DNA of 64,000 nucleotides from Streptomyces sp. Tue6028 (GCF_002300165.1 NZ_MLCE01000031.1:186001-250000); one strand, 5' to 3'. Counted from the first letter of the stretch, positions 42,134 to 50,888 are shown. Notes: generated from the sequence alone by a model not told the origin. Made by a program: numbers and translations.

Positions 42134-43095
42134 TTGGCCTCGTCCCTCCTTCCGAATCCCATGAACCTGCCCTGGAGCAGGGTGACGAGGCAGATCAGCA
42201 GGGTGAGGATGACGGCGCCCGCGCTGCCCGCTCCGTAGTCCTGGGCCTGGCCGAGTGCCGTGTAGTACAGCTCGACGAGGGGCGGACGGCCCCACGTGGT
42301 CTTCGACAGCAGGTTGAAGAACTCGTCGAAGGCCTGGTAGGCGGCCACGAGCAGCAGCAGGATCACGGCGGTCGACGTCGCGCGCAGCTGCGGCAGGGTG
42401 ATGTGGCGGAAGGTCTGCCAGCCGGGCCTGGCACCGTCGATGGCGGCGGCCTCGTATAGCTCCGGCGGGATGTTCTGGAGCGCCGCCAGGAACAGGATCA
42501 TGTAGAAGCCGGACTGGAGCCACAGGCGCGCGCTGACGATGACGAGCCAGTACCAGGGCGGGTCGGGGTTCGCCAGCCAGGCGATGTTCTCGATGCCGAA
42601 CCAGCCGAGGACCGTGTTCATCAGGCCGAAGCGGACCCCGCTGAAGAGGGACATCTTCCAGATCAGCGAGGCGGCGACGTAGCTGCACGCGGTGGGCAGG
42701 AAGAACACGGAGCGGAAGAATGCCCGCATGAAGCGCAGTCGGTTGACCATCAGCGCGAGCCCCAGCGAGACGGCCCAGGTCAGGGGCACGATGAGTGCGG
42801 CGAAGACGGTGAAGGTGACGAGGGCGCCGGTGAAGTCGCTGTTCTCCAGCATCTGCCGGTAGTTGTCGAGACCGACGAACTTGTCGGGGGTGACCGTGAA
42901 GCGTGCCTCGAAGAAGCTCAGCCAGAGGCTCCAGCCGATCGGGATGTAGACGAAGACCAGCAGGCCGATGAGGAACGGGCCGGTGAAGACCCAGAAGGCG
43001 AGGGTGCTGCTGCCCCGCGGCCCCCGCCTCGGCCGGGCCGGAAAGGCCGCGGCCGGGGCGGGGCGCGCGGCACCGCGCGTGGTGGTGGTCGACAT
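42130..43095 (-). CDS. carbohydrate ABC transporter permease (MalF-type)
   Basis: A 321-residue permease with six helices (ALAFWVFTGPFLIGLLVFVYIPIGWSLWLSFFEARF-type first segment) and the EAA loop ELYEAAAIDGARPGWQTFRHITLPQLR. The N-terminus is basic and Pro/Ala rich, as in other Streptomyces members. It pairs with the MalG-type permease downstream and the lipoprotein upstream, 20 bp away. The substrate is inferred to be a beta-galactoside because lacZ follows in the same unit. Confidence 0.9.
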   Translation of the reverse strand: MSTTTTRGAARPAPAAAFPARPRRGPRGSSTLAFWVFTGPFLIGLLVFVYIPIGWSLWLSFFEARFTVTPDKFVGLDNYRQMLENSDFTGALVTFTVFAALIVPLTWAVSLGLALMVNRLRFMRAFFRSVFFLPTACSYVAASLIWKMSLFSGVRFGLMNTVLGWFGIENIAWLANPDPPWYWLVIVSARLWLQSGFYMILFLAALQNIPPELYEAAAIDGARPGWQTFRHITLPQLRATSTAVILLLLVAAYQAFDEFFNLLSKTTWGRPPLVELYYTALGQAQDYGAGSAGAVILTLLICLVTLLQGRFMGFGRRDEAK

Positions 43096-43115
43096 GTCGT
43101 AACCCGCCCCCCGGC

Positions 43116-44381
43116 CTATCCGAAGAGCTTCTTGAGCTCGCGGTTCACGGTCGTGTCGGCCTTGTCCAGAGCGGCCTCCGGGTCACCGTCCTTGCGGACG
43201 CAGTCGGCGAAGACGTCCTCCAGCGCGGTGATCATGCTCTGGGTCCAGCCGATGTTGTCGAAGTGCCCGTACTCGTTGAAGAGGTTGACGCCCTCGGCGG
43301 GCAGGCCGGACTTGAGCTTGGTGGCGCCCGCGGCGAGCGAGGAGCGGGGCGGTATGTGGAATCCGTAGGAGAGCGACCAGTCCTCCTGGTACTTCTTCTG
43401 GTCGATCCACAGCCACTTCACGTACTCCTTGGCCAGGTCGACGTTCTTGCCCTTGGCGTTGACGAACATGGACCAGCCGCCGTTGTAGACGGAGGGTTTG
43501 CCGCCGTCGGTGACCTTGGGGAAGGGGAAGACGCCGATGTCGTCGCCGAGTGCCTTCTGCATCTGCGGCATGGCCCACATGCCGCAGAACTGGATCGCGC
43601 ACAGGCCCTGGTCGATCGCGGAGGGGTCCCAGTAGTCGGCCGGGGCGTCGAGGAGGAGATCCCCGCTGGTGAAGAGCTTGCGCATCTTCTTGAGGCCTTC
43701 CTTGACCCCCTCCGTGTGGTACGCGATCCGGTTCTGGTCGTCGAGGGTGTCGGCGCCGGCGGACCAGATCATCGGGTTGATGACCGCGTGCAGGTCGTTG
43801 CCGAGGAACAGGCCCTTGACCTTGCCGGTGGTGAGCTTGGCGGCGGCCTCGATCAGCTCGTCGAGCGTGGTCGGCACCTCGACGCCCGCCTTCTCCAGCA
43901 GCGACGGGCGGTAGAAGAAGAACTGCGGGTCGTCGATCATCCGGACGCCGTAGATCTTCCCGTCGACCGTGTGCGAGGCGATGTCGGCCGGATTGAAGTC
44001 GTCCTTGACCGGCTCGACGATGTCGCTCAGGTCGGCGACCTGGCCGCTCTTGACGAGCTGGATCTGTGGATGGAACTCGAACAGGTCGGGCGCGTTCTTG
44101 GTGAGCAGGGAGGCGAAGAGCTTGCTCTCGAAGTCGGAGCCGGTGATCCACTGCGTGGTCACGTTCGCCTTGTCGTAGGCCTTCGCGTACCGCTTGACGG
44201 CCTGTTCGGTGCCGGCCTCGCCGTACGCGTGGAAGTACTGGACGAGGTTCTCGCCCGAACCGCTGCCCCCTCCGCGGCCGTTGTTGCCCCCGCACGCGGC
44301 CAGCGGGCCGAGGGCGGCGAGGCCCGCGGCGGCACGCAGTACGGATCGACGGTCCCAGTTGCTGCTGCTCATTGCCGACAT
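43116..44381 (-). CDS. sugar-binding lipoprotein of an ABC transporter
   Basis: A 421-residue extracellular solute-binding protein of family 1. After ATG 44381 (AAGGACG 6 nt upstream) come DRRSVLRAAAGLAAL, a twin-Arg-containing signal, and the lipobox ALGPLAACGG with the lipid-anchored Cys at about residue 30. A Gly/Ser linker follows, then the binding lobes (NAPDLFEFHPQIQLVKSGQVADLSDIV, QNRIAYHTEGVKEGLKKM). It captures the sugar, probably a galactoside, for the two permeases downstream. Its promoter region has an AACCCC element shared with the ROK gene. Confidence 0.92.
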   Translation of the reverse strand: MSAMSSSNWDRRSVLRAAAGLAALGPLAACGGNNGRGGGSGSGENLVQYFHAYGEAGTEQAVKRYAKAYDKANVTTQWITGSDFESKLFASLLTKNAPDLFEFHPQIQLVKSGQVADLSDIVEPVKDDFNPADIASHTVDGKIYGVRMIDDPQFFFYRPSLLEKAGVEVPTTLDELIEAAAKLTTGKVKGLFLGNDLHAVINPMIWSAGADTLDDQNRIAYHTEGVKEGLKKMRKLFTSGDLLLDAPADYWDPSAIDQGLCAIQFCGMWAMPQMQKALGDDIGVFPFPKVTDGGKPSVYNGGWSMFVNAKGKNVDLAKEYVKWLWIDQKKYQEDWSLSYGFHIPPRSSLAAGATKLKSGLPAEGVNLFNEYGHFDNIGWTQSMITALEDVFADCVRKDGDPEAALDKADTTVNRELKKLFG

Positions 44382-44460
44382 GCTTGACGTCCTTGTCTCG
44401 AATACGGCTGCGGCTCGGTCGCTCACGCGCCAACTGGCTCAAAGAACGTTGCGGTGCGGG

Positions 44461-44495
44461 ACGTTAACCTTCGGCTAATACTTCGGCAAGGGGTT
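44461..44495 (-). promoter_or_regulatory. promoter of the sugar ABC-lacZ operon
   Basis: On the minus strand AACCCC-TTGCCG-N17-TAACGT reads as -35 TTGCCG (44484-44489) and -10 TAACGT (44461-44466). The 14-mer TTCGGCAAGGGGTT (44482-44495, plus strand) differs in one base from TTCGACAAGGGGTT at 46060-46073 before the ROK gene. The start site would be near 44454, giving a 5' UTR of about 70 nt. Confidence 0.55.
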
Positions 44496-44726
44496 GGACG
44501 AAGCCCGTTCGAAGTGTTGTGGCGGGTTCGGAGTGCCGGACAGGACAAGTCGGCGGGCGGTCGGAACGGCCGTGAGGACACCGTCGACTCCCGCGTGATC
44601 ACTGCGACATGAGCAGGCCGGGGCGCGATCCGTCGTCACGGAGACGGTGGACGGCGCCGTCGCCGCCGGGAGTCGTGGCCGGGCGCCTGCGCTCCGAGGG
44701 CGTCGGCGTCGAACCCCCGGCCGTGG

Positions 44727-45980
44727 TCAGCCCTTCGAGCCGCCGCGCGCCCGCACCCGTGTCGTGGCCGCGCCCCGCTGCCCGACCGACTGAAGGGCCC
44801 CTTCCAGGGCGAACGTCGCGGCGCCGAGGCAGACGGGGTCGGTCGGAATGGGGGAGAGGACGATCTCGGTGGCGGCCAGCGGCCGCTTCAACGCGTGCCG
44901 GGCCACCGCGTCGCGCACCTCGTGCAGCAGCGGCTCCCCGAGTGTCGCCGCGACCCAGCTGCTGAGCACGACCACTTCGGGGTTCAGCAGATTCACCAGG
45001 TCGGAGATCCCGGCGCCGAGATAACGGGCGGTGTCCCGTACGACCTTGAGCGCCACGGGGTCCTGAGCGGCGACACCCCGCGCGAGCGCGTCGATGGTGG
45101 CGGTCTGGTCCTCCGGGTGCAGCAGCGCGCTCCCGGGGCTCAGCTCCCGCAGATTCAGCATGATGCCCGGCGCCCCGACATAGGTCTCCACGCAGCCGTG
45201 ATTGCCGCAGTGGCACAGCCGGCCGTCCAGGACCAGCGTCGTGTGGCCCCACTCGCCGGCGCTGTTGCTGACCCCCCGGTGCAGCCCGCCGCCGAGGGCG
45301 AGCCCCGCGCCGACGCCCGTGCCCAGATTGACGACCACGGCGTCTCCGCGCCCCCGGGCCGCGCCGAACCAGAGCTCCGCGACCGCGCAGGCGCGCAGCG
45401 GATTGTCGAGGTGCAGCGGGTAGGCGATGTGCTCGGCGAGCAGGTCCAGCAACGGCACGTCGTGCCAGTCCCAGTTGGGGGCGTACTCGCAGACGCCGCC
45501 CTCCCGGTCGACCTGGCCGGGCACGCTCACCCCGACGCCCAGGACCCGGGCCGCCTCCACGCCGGCCTGCGCGACCACCGAACCGACAGCCGTCGCGACG
45601 TGCCCGACGACCTGCTCCGGACGGCTCTCGCCTGGGCGCATGTCCTCGTCGGCGCGCGCCAGCACGTTCAGCGCCAGGTCGAAGAGCTCGACCCGCACAT
45701 ACGTCTCCGCGATGTCGACGCCGATCAACGCTCCCCCCGAGGCGTTGACGGCCACGAGGCCCCGCGGGCGGCCACCCGCGGAGTCCTCGAAACCGACCTC
45801 GGTCAGCATGCGCAGGTCGAGCAGCTCACCGACGAGCGTGGCCACCGTGGCCAGACTCAGTCCCGTCGCCGCCGCCAGTTCCTGCCGGGAGGTGGGTGAT
45901 TCGGCGATGATCTGACGCAGCACCTCATAGCGGTTCGCCGTACGGATGTCGCGTGATGTGCGCTTCACCGGACCTGCCAC
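44727..45980 (-). CDS. ROK-family transcriptional repressor
   Basis: A 417-residue ROK protein. The N-terminus has a MarR-like helix-turn-helix (TANRYEVLRQIIAESPTSRQELAAATGLSLATVATLVGELLDL). The sugar-kinase-like part has IGVDIAETYVRVELFDL, LGTGVGAGLALGG, and the zinc motif CHCGNHGCVETYVG (C-x-C-G-x-x-G-C-x-E). Such regulators bind sugars and repress catabolic operons; the sugar ABC-lacZ unit lies just downstream and shares its promoter element, so it is the likely target. GTG 45980 has GGGGGA upstream; an alternative GTG at 46007 adds 9 residues. Confidence 0.9.
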   Translation of the reverse strand: MAGPVKRTSRDIRTANRYEVLRQIIAESPTSRQELAAATGLSLATVATLVGELLDLRMLTEVGFEDSAGGRPRGLVAVNASGGALIGVDIAETYVRVELFDLALNVLARADEDMRPGESRPEQVVGHVATAVGSVVAQAGVEAARVLGVGVSVPGQVDREGGVCEYAPNWDWHDVPLLDLLAEHIAYPLHLDNPLRACAVAELWFGAARGRGDAVVVNLGTGVGAGLALGGGLHRGVSNSAGEWGHTTLVLDGRLCHCGNHGCVETYVGAPGIMLNLRELSPGSALLHPEDQTATIDALARGVAAQDPVALKVVRDTARYLGAGISDLVNLLNPEVVVLSSWVAATLGEPLLHEVRDAVARHALKRPLAATEIVLSPIPTDPVCLGAATFALEGALQSVGQRGAATTRVRARGGSKG

Positions 45981-46037
45981 CTCGATCCCCCGGTCCCTCC
46001 CCGTCACGGCCGGGCCCAGTGACCCCGGCGCGCCGCA

Positions 46038-46073
46038 AGGCTATGACTCGGGAAGGGCTTTCGACAAGGGGTT
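46038..46073 (-). promoter_or_regulatory. promoter of the ROK gene
   Basis: On the minus strand AACCCC-TTGTCG-N18-TAGCCT gives -35 at 46062-46067 and -10 at 46038-46043. It overlaps the aldO stop codon (46072-46074). The AACCCCTTGYCGAA element matches the one before the ABC transporter operon. Confidence 0.5.
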
Positions 46074-47331
46074 AGGAAAGGGGCTGGAGGAAGTCCCGCA
46101 CAAACGCGTTGGTGAAGGTCCCCGCCGGGTCGAGGGCACCGGCCAGCGCCCCGAAGTCGGTGAGCCGCGGACTCCGCGCGCGCACCACCTCGGACGGCAC
46201 CGTGAACACCTTGCCCCAGTGCGGCCGCGCGTCGAACGGCGCCAGCGCCTCCTCGACCCGGGCCACCACCGGCAGCACCGCCTCCGTGTCCGCGACCCAG
46301 GTGAAGTGCAGGGCCACCGAGTCCCGGCCGTACGCCGGGCTCAGCCACTGGCGGTCGGCGGCCACCGTCCGCACCTCGCAGATCTGCAGCAGCGGCGCGA
46401 TCACCTGGCGGATCGCGTCGAGGGCGTGCAGCGCGGCCAGGGCGTCCGAGCGCGGCAGCAGGTACTCCGACTGGAGCTCGGCCCCGCTGCTCGGGGTGAA
46501 CTCGGCCCGGAAGTGGGGGAGCCGGTCGTGCCAGGGGCCAGGGGCGCCGAGTTGCTCGGTGCAGTTCCGCGCGGGCATGCCGGGCACCGGGTGCATCGCC
46601 TCGGTGGCGGGCGCCGCCCACGGGAAGTCCACCGCCGGACGGTCGGTGCGCCGCTTCAGCCACACCTGGCCGAAGCCCGGCTGCCGCCAGTCGGTGAACA
46701 GGCTGACGCTGTACGCCGCCGCCGCGACCGCCTCGAAGTCCAGGCCCGCCAGCGGAAGTCCGGTGAAGACGTGCTGGCTCACCTCGAAGGCGGGCTCCAG
46801 GTCGAGGGTGAGCGCGGTGACCACGCCGAGCGCGCCGAGCGCCGTCACGGCGCCGTCGAAACGGGTGTCGTCCCGGCCGATCGTCACGGTCGCACCGTCG
46901 GCGGTGACCAGTTCGACCTCGCGCACGGCGGAGGCGAGCGAACCGTTGGTGACACCCGAGCCGTGCGTGCCGGTCGCCACCGACCCCGCCACCGAGATGT
47001 GCGGGAGGGACGCCATGTTGTGCAGCGCCAGCCCGTGCTCGTGCACCCTGCGGGCGAGTTCGGCGTACCGCACGCCGCCCGAGACCCGTACCGTACGGGC
47101 CGTCGTGTCGACGTCCACCGCGGGCGGCAGCCCGGTCAGCGACAGCAGTACGCCGTCGTCACCCGGTTCGGCGATCTCGTTGAAGGAGTGGCCGCTGCCC
47201 AGCACCCGCACCCGCGTGCTCCCGGCGACGAGCGCGCGCAGTGCGTCGAGCGAGCGGGGCCGGTGGAGCTCCCCGGCCGTGTACGTGATGTTGCCGGCCC
47301 AGTTGGTCAGGGTGCCTGTCGTGCCTGTCAT
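46072..47331 (-). CDS. aldO: alditol oxidase
   Basis: A 419-residue vanillyl-alcohol-oxidase-type flavoenzyme that I recognise as AldO (the S. coelicolor enzyme is 418 residues). It oxidises polyols such as xylitol, sorbitol and galactitol to aldoses with O2, releasing H2O2. NWAGNITYTAGEL, RVLGSGHSFNEIAEPG (His48, homologous to the covalently FAD-bound His46 of AldO), MASLPHISVAGSVATGTHGSG and the C-terminal DFGALAGALDPAGTFTNAF are highly conserved. ATG 47331 has GGAGG 9-13 nt upstream. The gene ends inside the ROK promoter. Confidence 0.95.
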   Translation of the reverse strand: MTGTTGTLTNWAGNITYTAGELHRPRSLDALRALVAGSTRVRVLGSGHSFNEIAEPGDDGVLLSLTGLPPAVDVDTTARTVRVSGGVRYAELARRVHEHGLALHNMASLPHISVAGSVATGTHGSGVTNGSLASAVREVELVTADGATVTIGRDDTRFDGAVTALGALGVVTALTLDLEPAFEVSQHVFTGLPLAGLDFEAVAAAAYSVSLFTDWRQPGFGQVWLKRRTDRPAVDFPWAAPATEAMHPVPGMPARNCTEQLGAPGPWHDRLPHFRAEFTPSSGAELQSEYLLPRSDALAALHALDAIRQVIAPLLQICEVRTVAADRQWLSPAYGRDSVALHFTWVADTEAVLPVVARVEEALAPFDARPHWGKVFTVPSEVVRARSPRLTDFGALAGALDPAGTFTNAFVRDFLQPLS

Positions 47332-47555
47332 CCCTGTCGTCCTCCACGGGAAGTCGCCGTCCACGGCCGGGTGGGACGGCCGCGTGGGGAACCTGTCCGG
47401 CCGGTCCGGCCCGGTGACCGGCCCCTCCGTTGACCCTCTCACGAGGCCACACCTACCGTAGAGACCGCTTGCTGTCGTGGAAGCCGATCACGACACCGAT
47501 CGCGGCGTCGAGCGCGACACCGATCACGAAGCCGCCGAGCCGGAAGGTCACCTCG

Positions 47556-48563
47556 TTGCCCGAGCGTCCCCTGGCGATGTTCGCCATGACAGCCCAGAAC
47601 GTGCCGCTGATCTTCCCGCCCGGGCTCATGGCCCGGCTGCGCGGGCTGGTCGACGTGGACCCCGCCCTGGTGGCGCACGACTTCACCGATCCCCGCGTCC
47701 GCGCCGTCCTCGCGGAGACCGAGATCCTCGTCACCGGCTGGGGCTGCCCCGCGCTCGACGCCGACACCCTGGACGCGGCCCCGAAACTGCGTGCCGTGCT
47801 GCACTCCGCCGGCTCCGTCAAGGGCTTCACCACGCCCGCCGTCTGGGAGCGCGGGCTCCTCGTGTCGTCGGCGGCCGACGCCAACGCGCTGCCCGTCGCC
47901 GAGTACACGCTCGCGATGATCCTGCTCGCGGGCAAGGACGTGTTCGCCCAACGGGACCGCCTGCGCACCGAACGTGCCTTCCCCTACGGGCAGATCCTCC
48001 CCGGCACCGGCAACTTCGGGCGCCGCGTCGGCATCGTCGGAGCCTCGCGGGTCGGCCGCCGCCTCGTCGAACTGCTGCGCCCCTTCGACCTGGAGGTGAG
48101 CCTCGCCGACCCCTACCTCGACGAGGCGGGGGCGGCGGCGCTCGGCGTCCGGCTGCTGCCGCTCGACGACCTGCTGGCCGGCAGCGACATCGTGACCGTC
48201 CACGCCCCGCAGACGCCCGAGACCCGGCACATGATCGGCCGCCGCGAACTCGCCCTGATGCCCGCCGGATCCGTCCTGATCAACACCGCCCGCGGTTCCC
48301 TCGTCGAGCACGACGCCCTGGCCGCCGCGCTGCGCGCCGACCGGATCGGCGCGATCCTCGACGTCACCGACCCCGAGCCGCTGCCGGCCGACTCCCCGCT
48401 GTACGACCTGCCGAACGCCTTCGTCACCCCCCATCTCGCGGGGTCGCAGGGCAACGAGGTCGCCCGGCTGGGCCGCACGGTGCTGGAGGAACTCGAACGA
48501 CTGTTGTCGGGGGAGGAGTTGGCGTGCCGGGTCGACGAGGCCGGGCTGGAGCACTCGGCCTGA
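47556..48563 (+). CDS. D-isomer specific 2-hydroxyacid dehydrogenase-type protein
   Basis: A 335-residue NAD-dependent oxidoreductase. VGIVGASRVGRRLVELL is the nucleotide-binding turn (variant GxSxxG), and the catalytic residues are Arg in INTARGSLVEHDAL, Glu in DVTDPEPLPAD and His in FVTPHLAGSQGN. The TTG start at 47556 has GGAAGG 8 nt upstream and gives MPERPLAMFAM; ATG 47577 is the alternative. It diverges from aldO across about 220 bp, so a link to sugar-acid metabolism is possible but not shown. The substrate is unknown. Confidence 0.85.
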   Translation: MPERPLAMFAMTAQNVPLIFPPGLMARLRGLVDVDPALVAHDFTDPRVRAVLAETEILVTGWGCPALDADTLDAAPKLRAVLHSAGSVKGFTTPAVWERGLLVSSAADANALPVAEYTLAMILLAGKDVFAQRDRLRTERAFPYGQILPGTGNFGRRVGIVGASRVGRRLVELLRPFDLEVSLADPYLDEAGAAALGVRLLPLDDLLAGSDIVTVHAPQTPETRHMIGRRELALMPAGSVLINTARGSLVEHDALAAALRADRIGAILDVTDPEPLPADSPLYDLPNAFVTPHLAGSQGNEVARLGRTVLEELERLLSGEELACRVDEAGLEHSA

Positions 48564-48790
48564 CGAGGCCCGCACGCCCAGGGACCGGCTGATCCCGGCG
48601 GTGCGTCCCGGTCCTCGGCCGAAGAACGCCGCCGGTGCTCGCGCGGGCCCGGCATGATCGGCTGTCGGTGCGCGGACGGGCCGGGGCCCTGGTGTAGGTG
48701 AGCTCCGAAGGGCGGGACACCGCAGGCCGAGACTACTGCGAAATTCGTTGCAGATAGCCGTACGGAAGACTGGTTCCGTCAACACATAGT

Positions 48791-48815
48791 GATATCGGTG
48801 CGATATCGGTAGCGT
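48791..48815 (+). promoter_or_regulatory. GATATCGGT direct repeat and leaderless -10 box
   Basis: GATATCGGT at 48791-48799 and 48802-48810 (11-bp period, one helical turn) abuts TAGCGT (48810-48815), which is 7 nt before ATG 48823. A regulator bound to the two sites would cover the -35/-10 region. Confidence 0.5.
48810..48815 (+). promoter_or_regulatory. leaderless -10 box TAGCGT
   Basis: TAGCGT lies 7 nt before ATG 48823; it overlaps by one base the GATATCGGT repeat upstream. Confidence 0.55.
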
Positions 48816-48822
48816 GCTGGTC

Positions 48823-49485
48823 ATGACCTACGGCCCTCTCCCCGAAACCGCCCTCACCCGCCATCGCCGGCTCCGTGAGCAGGGCAGCCTCGATCGGGCC
48901 GACCTGGACGCGATCCTCGACGCGGGGTTCGTCTGCCATCTCGGCGTGATCGTCGAAGGGCGGCCGGTCGTGGTGCCGACCGTGTACGGGCGCGACGAGC
49001 GGCACCTGTACCTGCACGGTTCCGTGGCGAGCCGGAGCCTCGGCGCCGAGCACCCGGTGTGCGTGACCGTCACGCACGTCGACGGACTCGTTCTCGCCCG
49101 TTCGGTGTTCGAGCACGGGGTCAACTACCGCAGCGCGATGATTCACGGGACACCCCGCCAGGTCACCGACCCGCGGGAGAAGACCGAGGGCCTGCGGCTG
49201 CTCACCGAGCACGCGGCGCCCGGCCAGTGGGACTACGCCCGTCGGCCCAGCCGCAAGGAACTGGCCGCGACGACCCTGCTCGCGCTCTCCCTGGAGGAGG
49301 CCTCGGTGAAGATCCGTACCGGAGCCCCGGACGACGGCGACGGCCCCGACGCGGAGCTCGGCCTGTGGGCCGGCACCCTGCCCCTGGTCCCCACCTGGGG
49401 CGCGCCCGAGCCCGACCCGCTGCTGCCCGCGGATCTGGCCCCTCCGGCGCACATCGCGCGACGCGGGGGGACCCGGCACGGCTGA
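48823..49485 (+). CDS. pyridoxamine 5'-phosphate oxidase family (FMN-binding) protein
   Basis: A 220-residue split-barrel flavoprotein. LDAILDAGFVCHLGVIVEGRPVVVPTVYGRDERHLYLHGSVASRSL is the N-terminal FMN-binding strand-loop, and VCVTVTHVDGLVLARSVFEHGVNYRSAMIHG continues the barrel. It resembles flavin-nitroreductase-like PPOX proteins, some of which act on heme or quinones. The ATG is supported by TAGCGT 7 nt upstream, with no ribosome-binding site. A radical SAM gene starts 71 bp downstream; co-function is possible. Confidence 0.85.
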   Translation: MTYGPLPETALTRHRRLREQGSLDRADLDAILDAGFVCHLGVIVEGRPVVVPTVYGRDERHLYLHGSVASRSLGAEHPVCVTVTHVDGLVLARSVFEHGVNYRSAMIHGTPRQVTDPREKTEGLRLLTEHAAPGQWDYARRPSRKELAATTLLALSLEEASVKIRTGAPDDGDGPDAELGLWAGTLPLVPTWGAPEPDPLLPADLAPPAHIARRGGTRHG

Positions 49486-49556
49486 CGCGCGGGCGGGGGC
49501 ATACCGTGAGGAGTCGAGCAACGCAGACTGAACTGGTCGGGAGCGAGGAGAACGGG

Positions 49557-50888
49557 ATGGGCAGCCGCACCGCGCTGGTCGAGGATCTGATGGAGCGGTT
49601 CCCGCACGTGCCGCGGGAGGCCGTCTTCAAGGAGGACCTGCTCCGCGGGGGCGTCGCCTTCGACGCGTCGGCCCTCAGCGACAACGAGAGCGGCGAGGTC
49701 AAGCCGAAGTCCTACTTCATCTTCTCCTTCGACCACGGCACCCTGCCCGAACTGGGCGAGGCCGCCCTGCGGCGCCCGCCGGAGGAGATCATCCTCACCG
49801 GAGGGCCGTACGACCTGCGGCGCACCGTGGTGTCCGTACGGGTCAACCCGTCCTCGCCCTACCGTGTCGCCGCCGACGCGGACGGCGTGCTCGGGCTGTA
49901 CCTGGACGGGAAGCGGATCTCCGACGTCGGGGTGCCACCCATGCCGGAGTACTACCGGCACAAGCTCTCCAACGGGAAGTCCGTGATGGAGGTGGCGCCC
50001 ACCATCCAGTGGGGTTACCTGATCTACCTCACGGTCTTCCGCGTCTGCCAGTACTTCGGCGCCAAGGAGGAGTGCCAGTACTGCGACATCAACCACAACT
50101 GGCGCCAGCACAAGGCGGCCGGCCGCCCCTACACCGGTGTGAAGGACGTCGAGGAGGTCCTCGAAGCGCTGGAGATCATCGACCGGTACGACACGGCGAA
50201 GGCGTCCACCGCGTACACCCTGACCGGCGGTGCGATCACCAAGACGGTCGCCGGACGCGACGAGGCCGACTTCTACGGCCACTACGCCAAGGCCATCGAG
50301 GAGCGCTTCCCCGGACGGTGGATCGGCAAGGTCGTGGCGCAGGCGCTGCCGCGCGACGACGTGCAGCGTTTCAAGGACTACGGCGTGCAGATCTACCACC
50401 CCAACTACGAGGTGTGGGACCGCCGCCTGTTCGAGCTGTACTGCCCCGGCAAGGAGCGGTACGTCGGCCGCGACGAATGGCACAAGCGCATCCTGGACTC
50501 GGCTGAGATCTTCGGCGCGCGCAACGTCATCCCCAACTTCGTGGCGGGCGTGGAGATGGCGGAGCCCTTCGGCTTCACCACCGTCGACGAGGCCATCGCG
50601 TCGACGACCGAGGGTCTGCGCTTCTTCATGTCGCACGGCATCACCCCGCGCTTCACCACCTGGTGCCCGGAGCCGACGACCCCGCTCGGCAAGGCCAACC
50701 CGCAGGGTGCGCCGCTGGAGTACCACATCCGCCTCCTGGACGCCTACCGCTCGACGATGGAGGACTTCGGGCTCTCCTCGCCGCCCGGGTACGGTCCGCC
50801 CGGACCGGGCCGCGCCGTCTTCTCCGTCAGCTCCTTCATGGACAGCCTCCCGGCCAGGGACGAGGTGCAGGAACCGACCCAGGTGTGA
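49557..50888 (+). CDS. radical SAM protein with CX8CX2C cluster motif
   Basis: A 443-residue protein that has a radical-SAM-like barrel but an unusual [4Fe-4S] binding motif: C164-X8-C173-X2-C176 in FRVCQYFGAKEECQYCDINH, instead of the common CX3CX2C. Downstream segments (AYTLTGGAITKTVAGRDE, YGVQIYHPNYEVWDRRLFELYCPGKE, GFTTVDEAIASTTEGLRFFMSHGITPRFTTWCPEP) fit radical SAM barrel strands; GGA-type AdoMet contact is likely in LTGGAI. ATG 49557 has GAGGAG about 7 nt upstream. It follows a flavoprotein. The product and substrate are unknown; I recognise the fold, not the reaction. Confidence 0.8.
   Translation: MGSRTALVEDLMERFPHVPREAVFKEDLLRGGVAFDASALSDNESGEVKPKSYFIFSFDHGTLPELGEAALRRPPEEIILTGGPYDLRRTVVSVRVNPSSPYRVAADADGVLGLYLDGKRISDVGVPPMPEYYRHKLSNGKSVMEVAPTIQWGYLIYLTVFRVCQYFGAKEECQYCDINHNWRQHKAAGRPYTGVKDVEEVLEALEIIDRYDTAKASTAYTLTGGAITKTVAGRDEADFYGHYAKAIEERFPGRWIGKVVAQALPRDDVQRFKDYGVQIYHPNYEVWDRRLFELYCPGKERYVGRDEWHKRILDSAEIFGARNVIPNFVAGVEMAEPFGFTTVDEAIASTTEGLRFFMSHGITPRFTTWCPEPTTPLGKANPQGAPLEYHIRLLDAYRSTMEDFGLSSPPGYGPPGPGRAVFSVSSFMDSLPARDEVQEPTQV

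Noticed and set aside
47453..47556. A hydrophobic stretch on the minus strand (GGFVIGVALDAAIGVVIGF) upstream of the 2-hydroxyacid dehydrogenase
   Set aside because: It arises from the repetitive GATCACGACACCGATCGCG-type sequence; no start or domain continuity supports a membrane gene.
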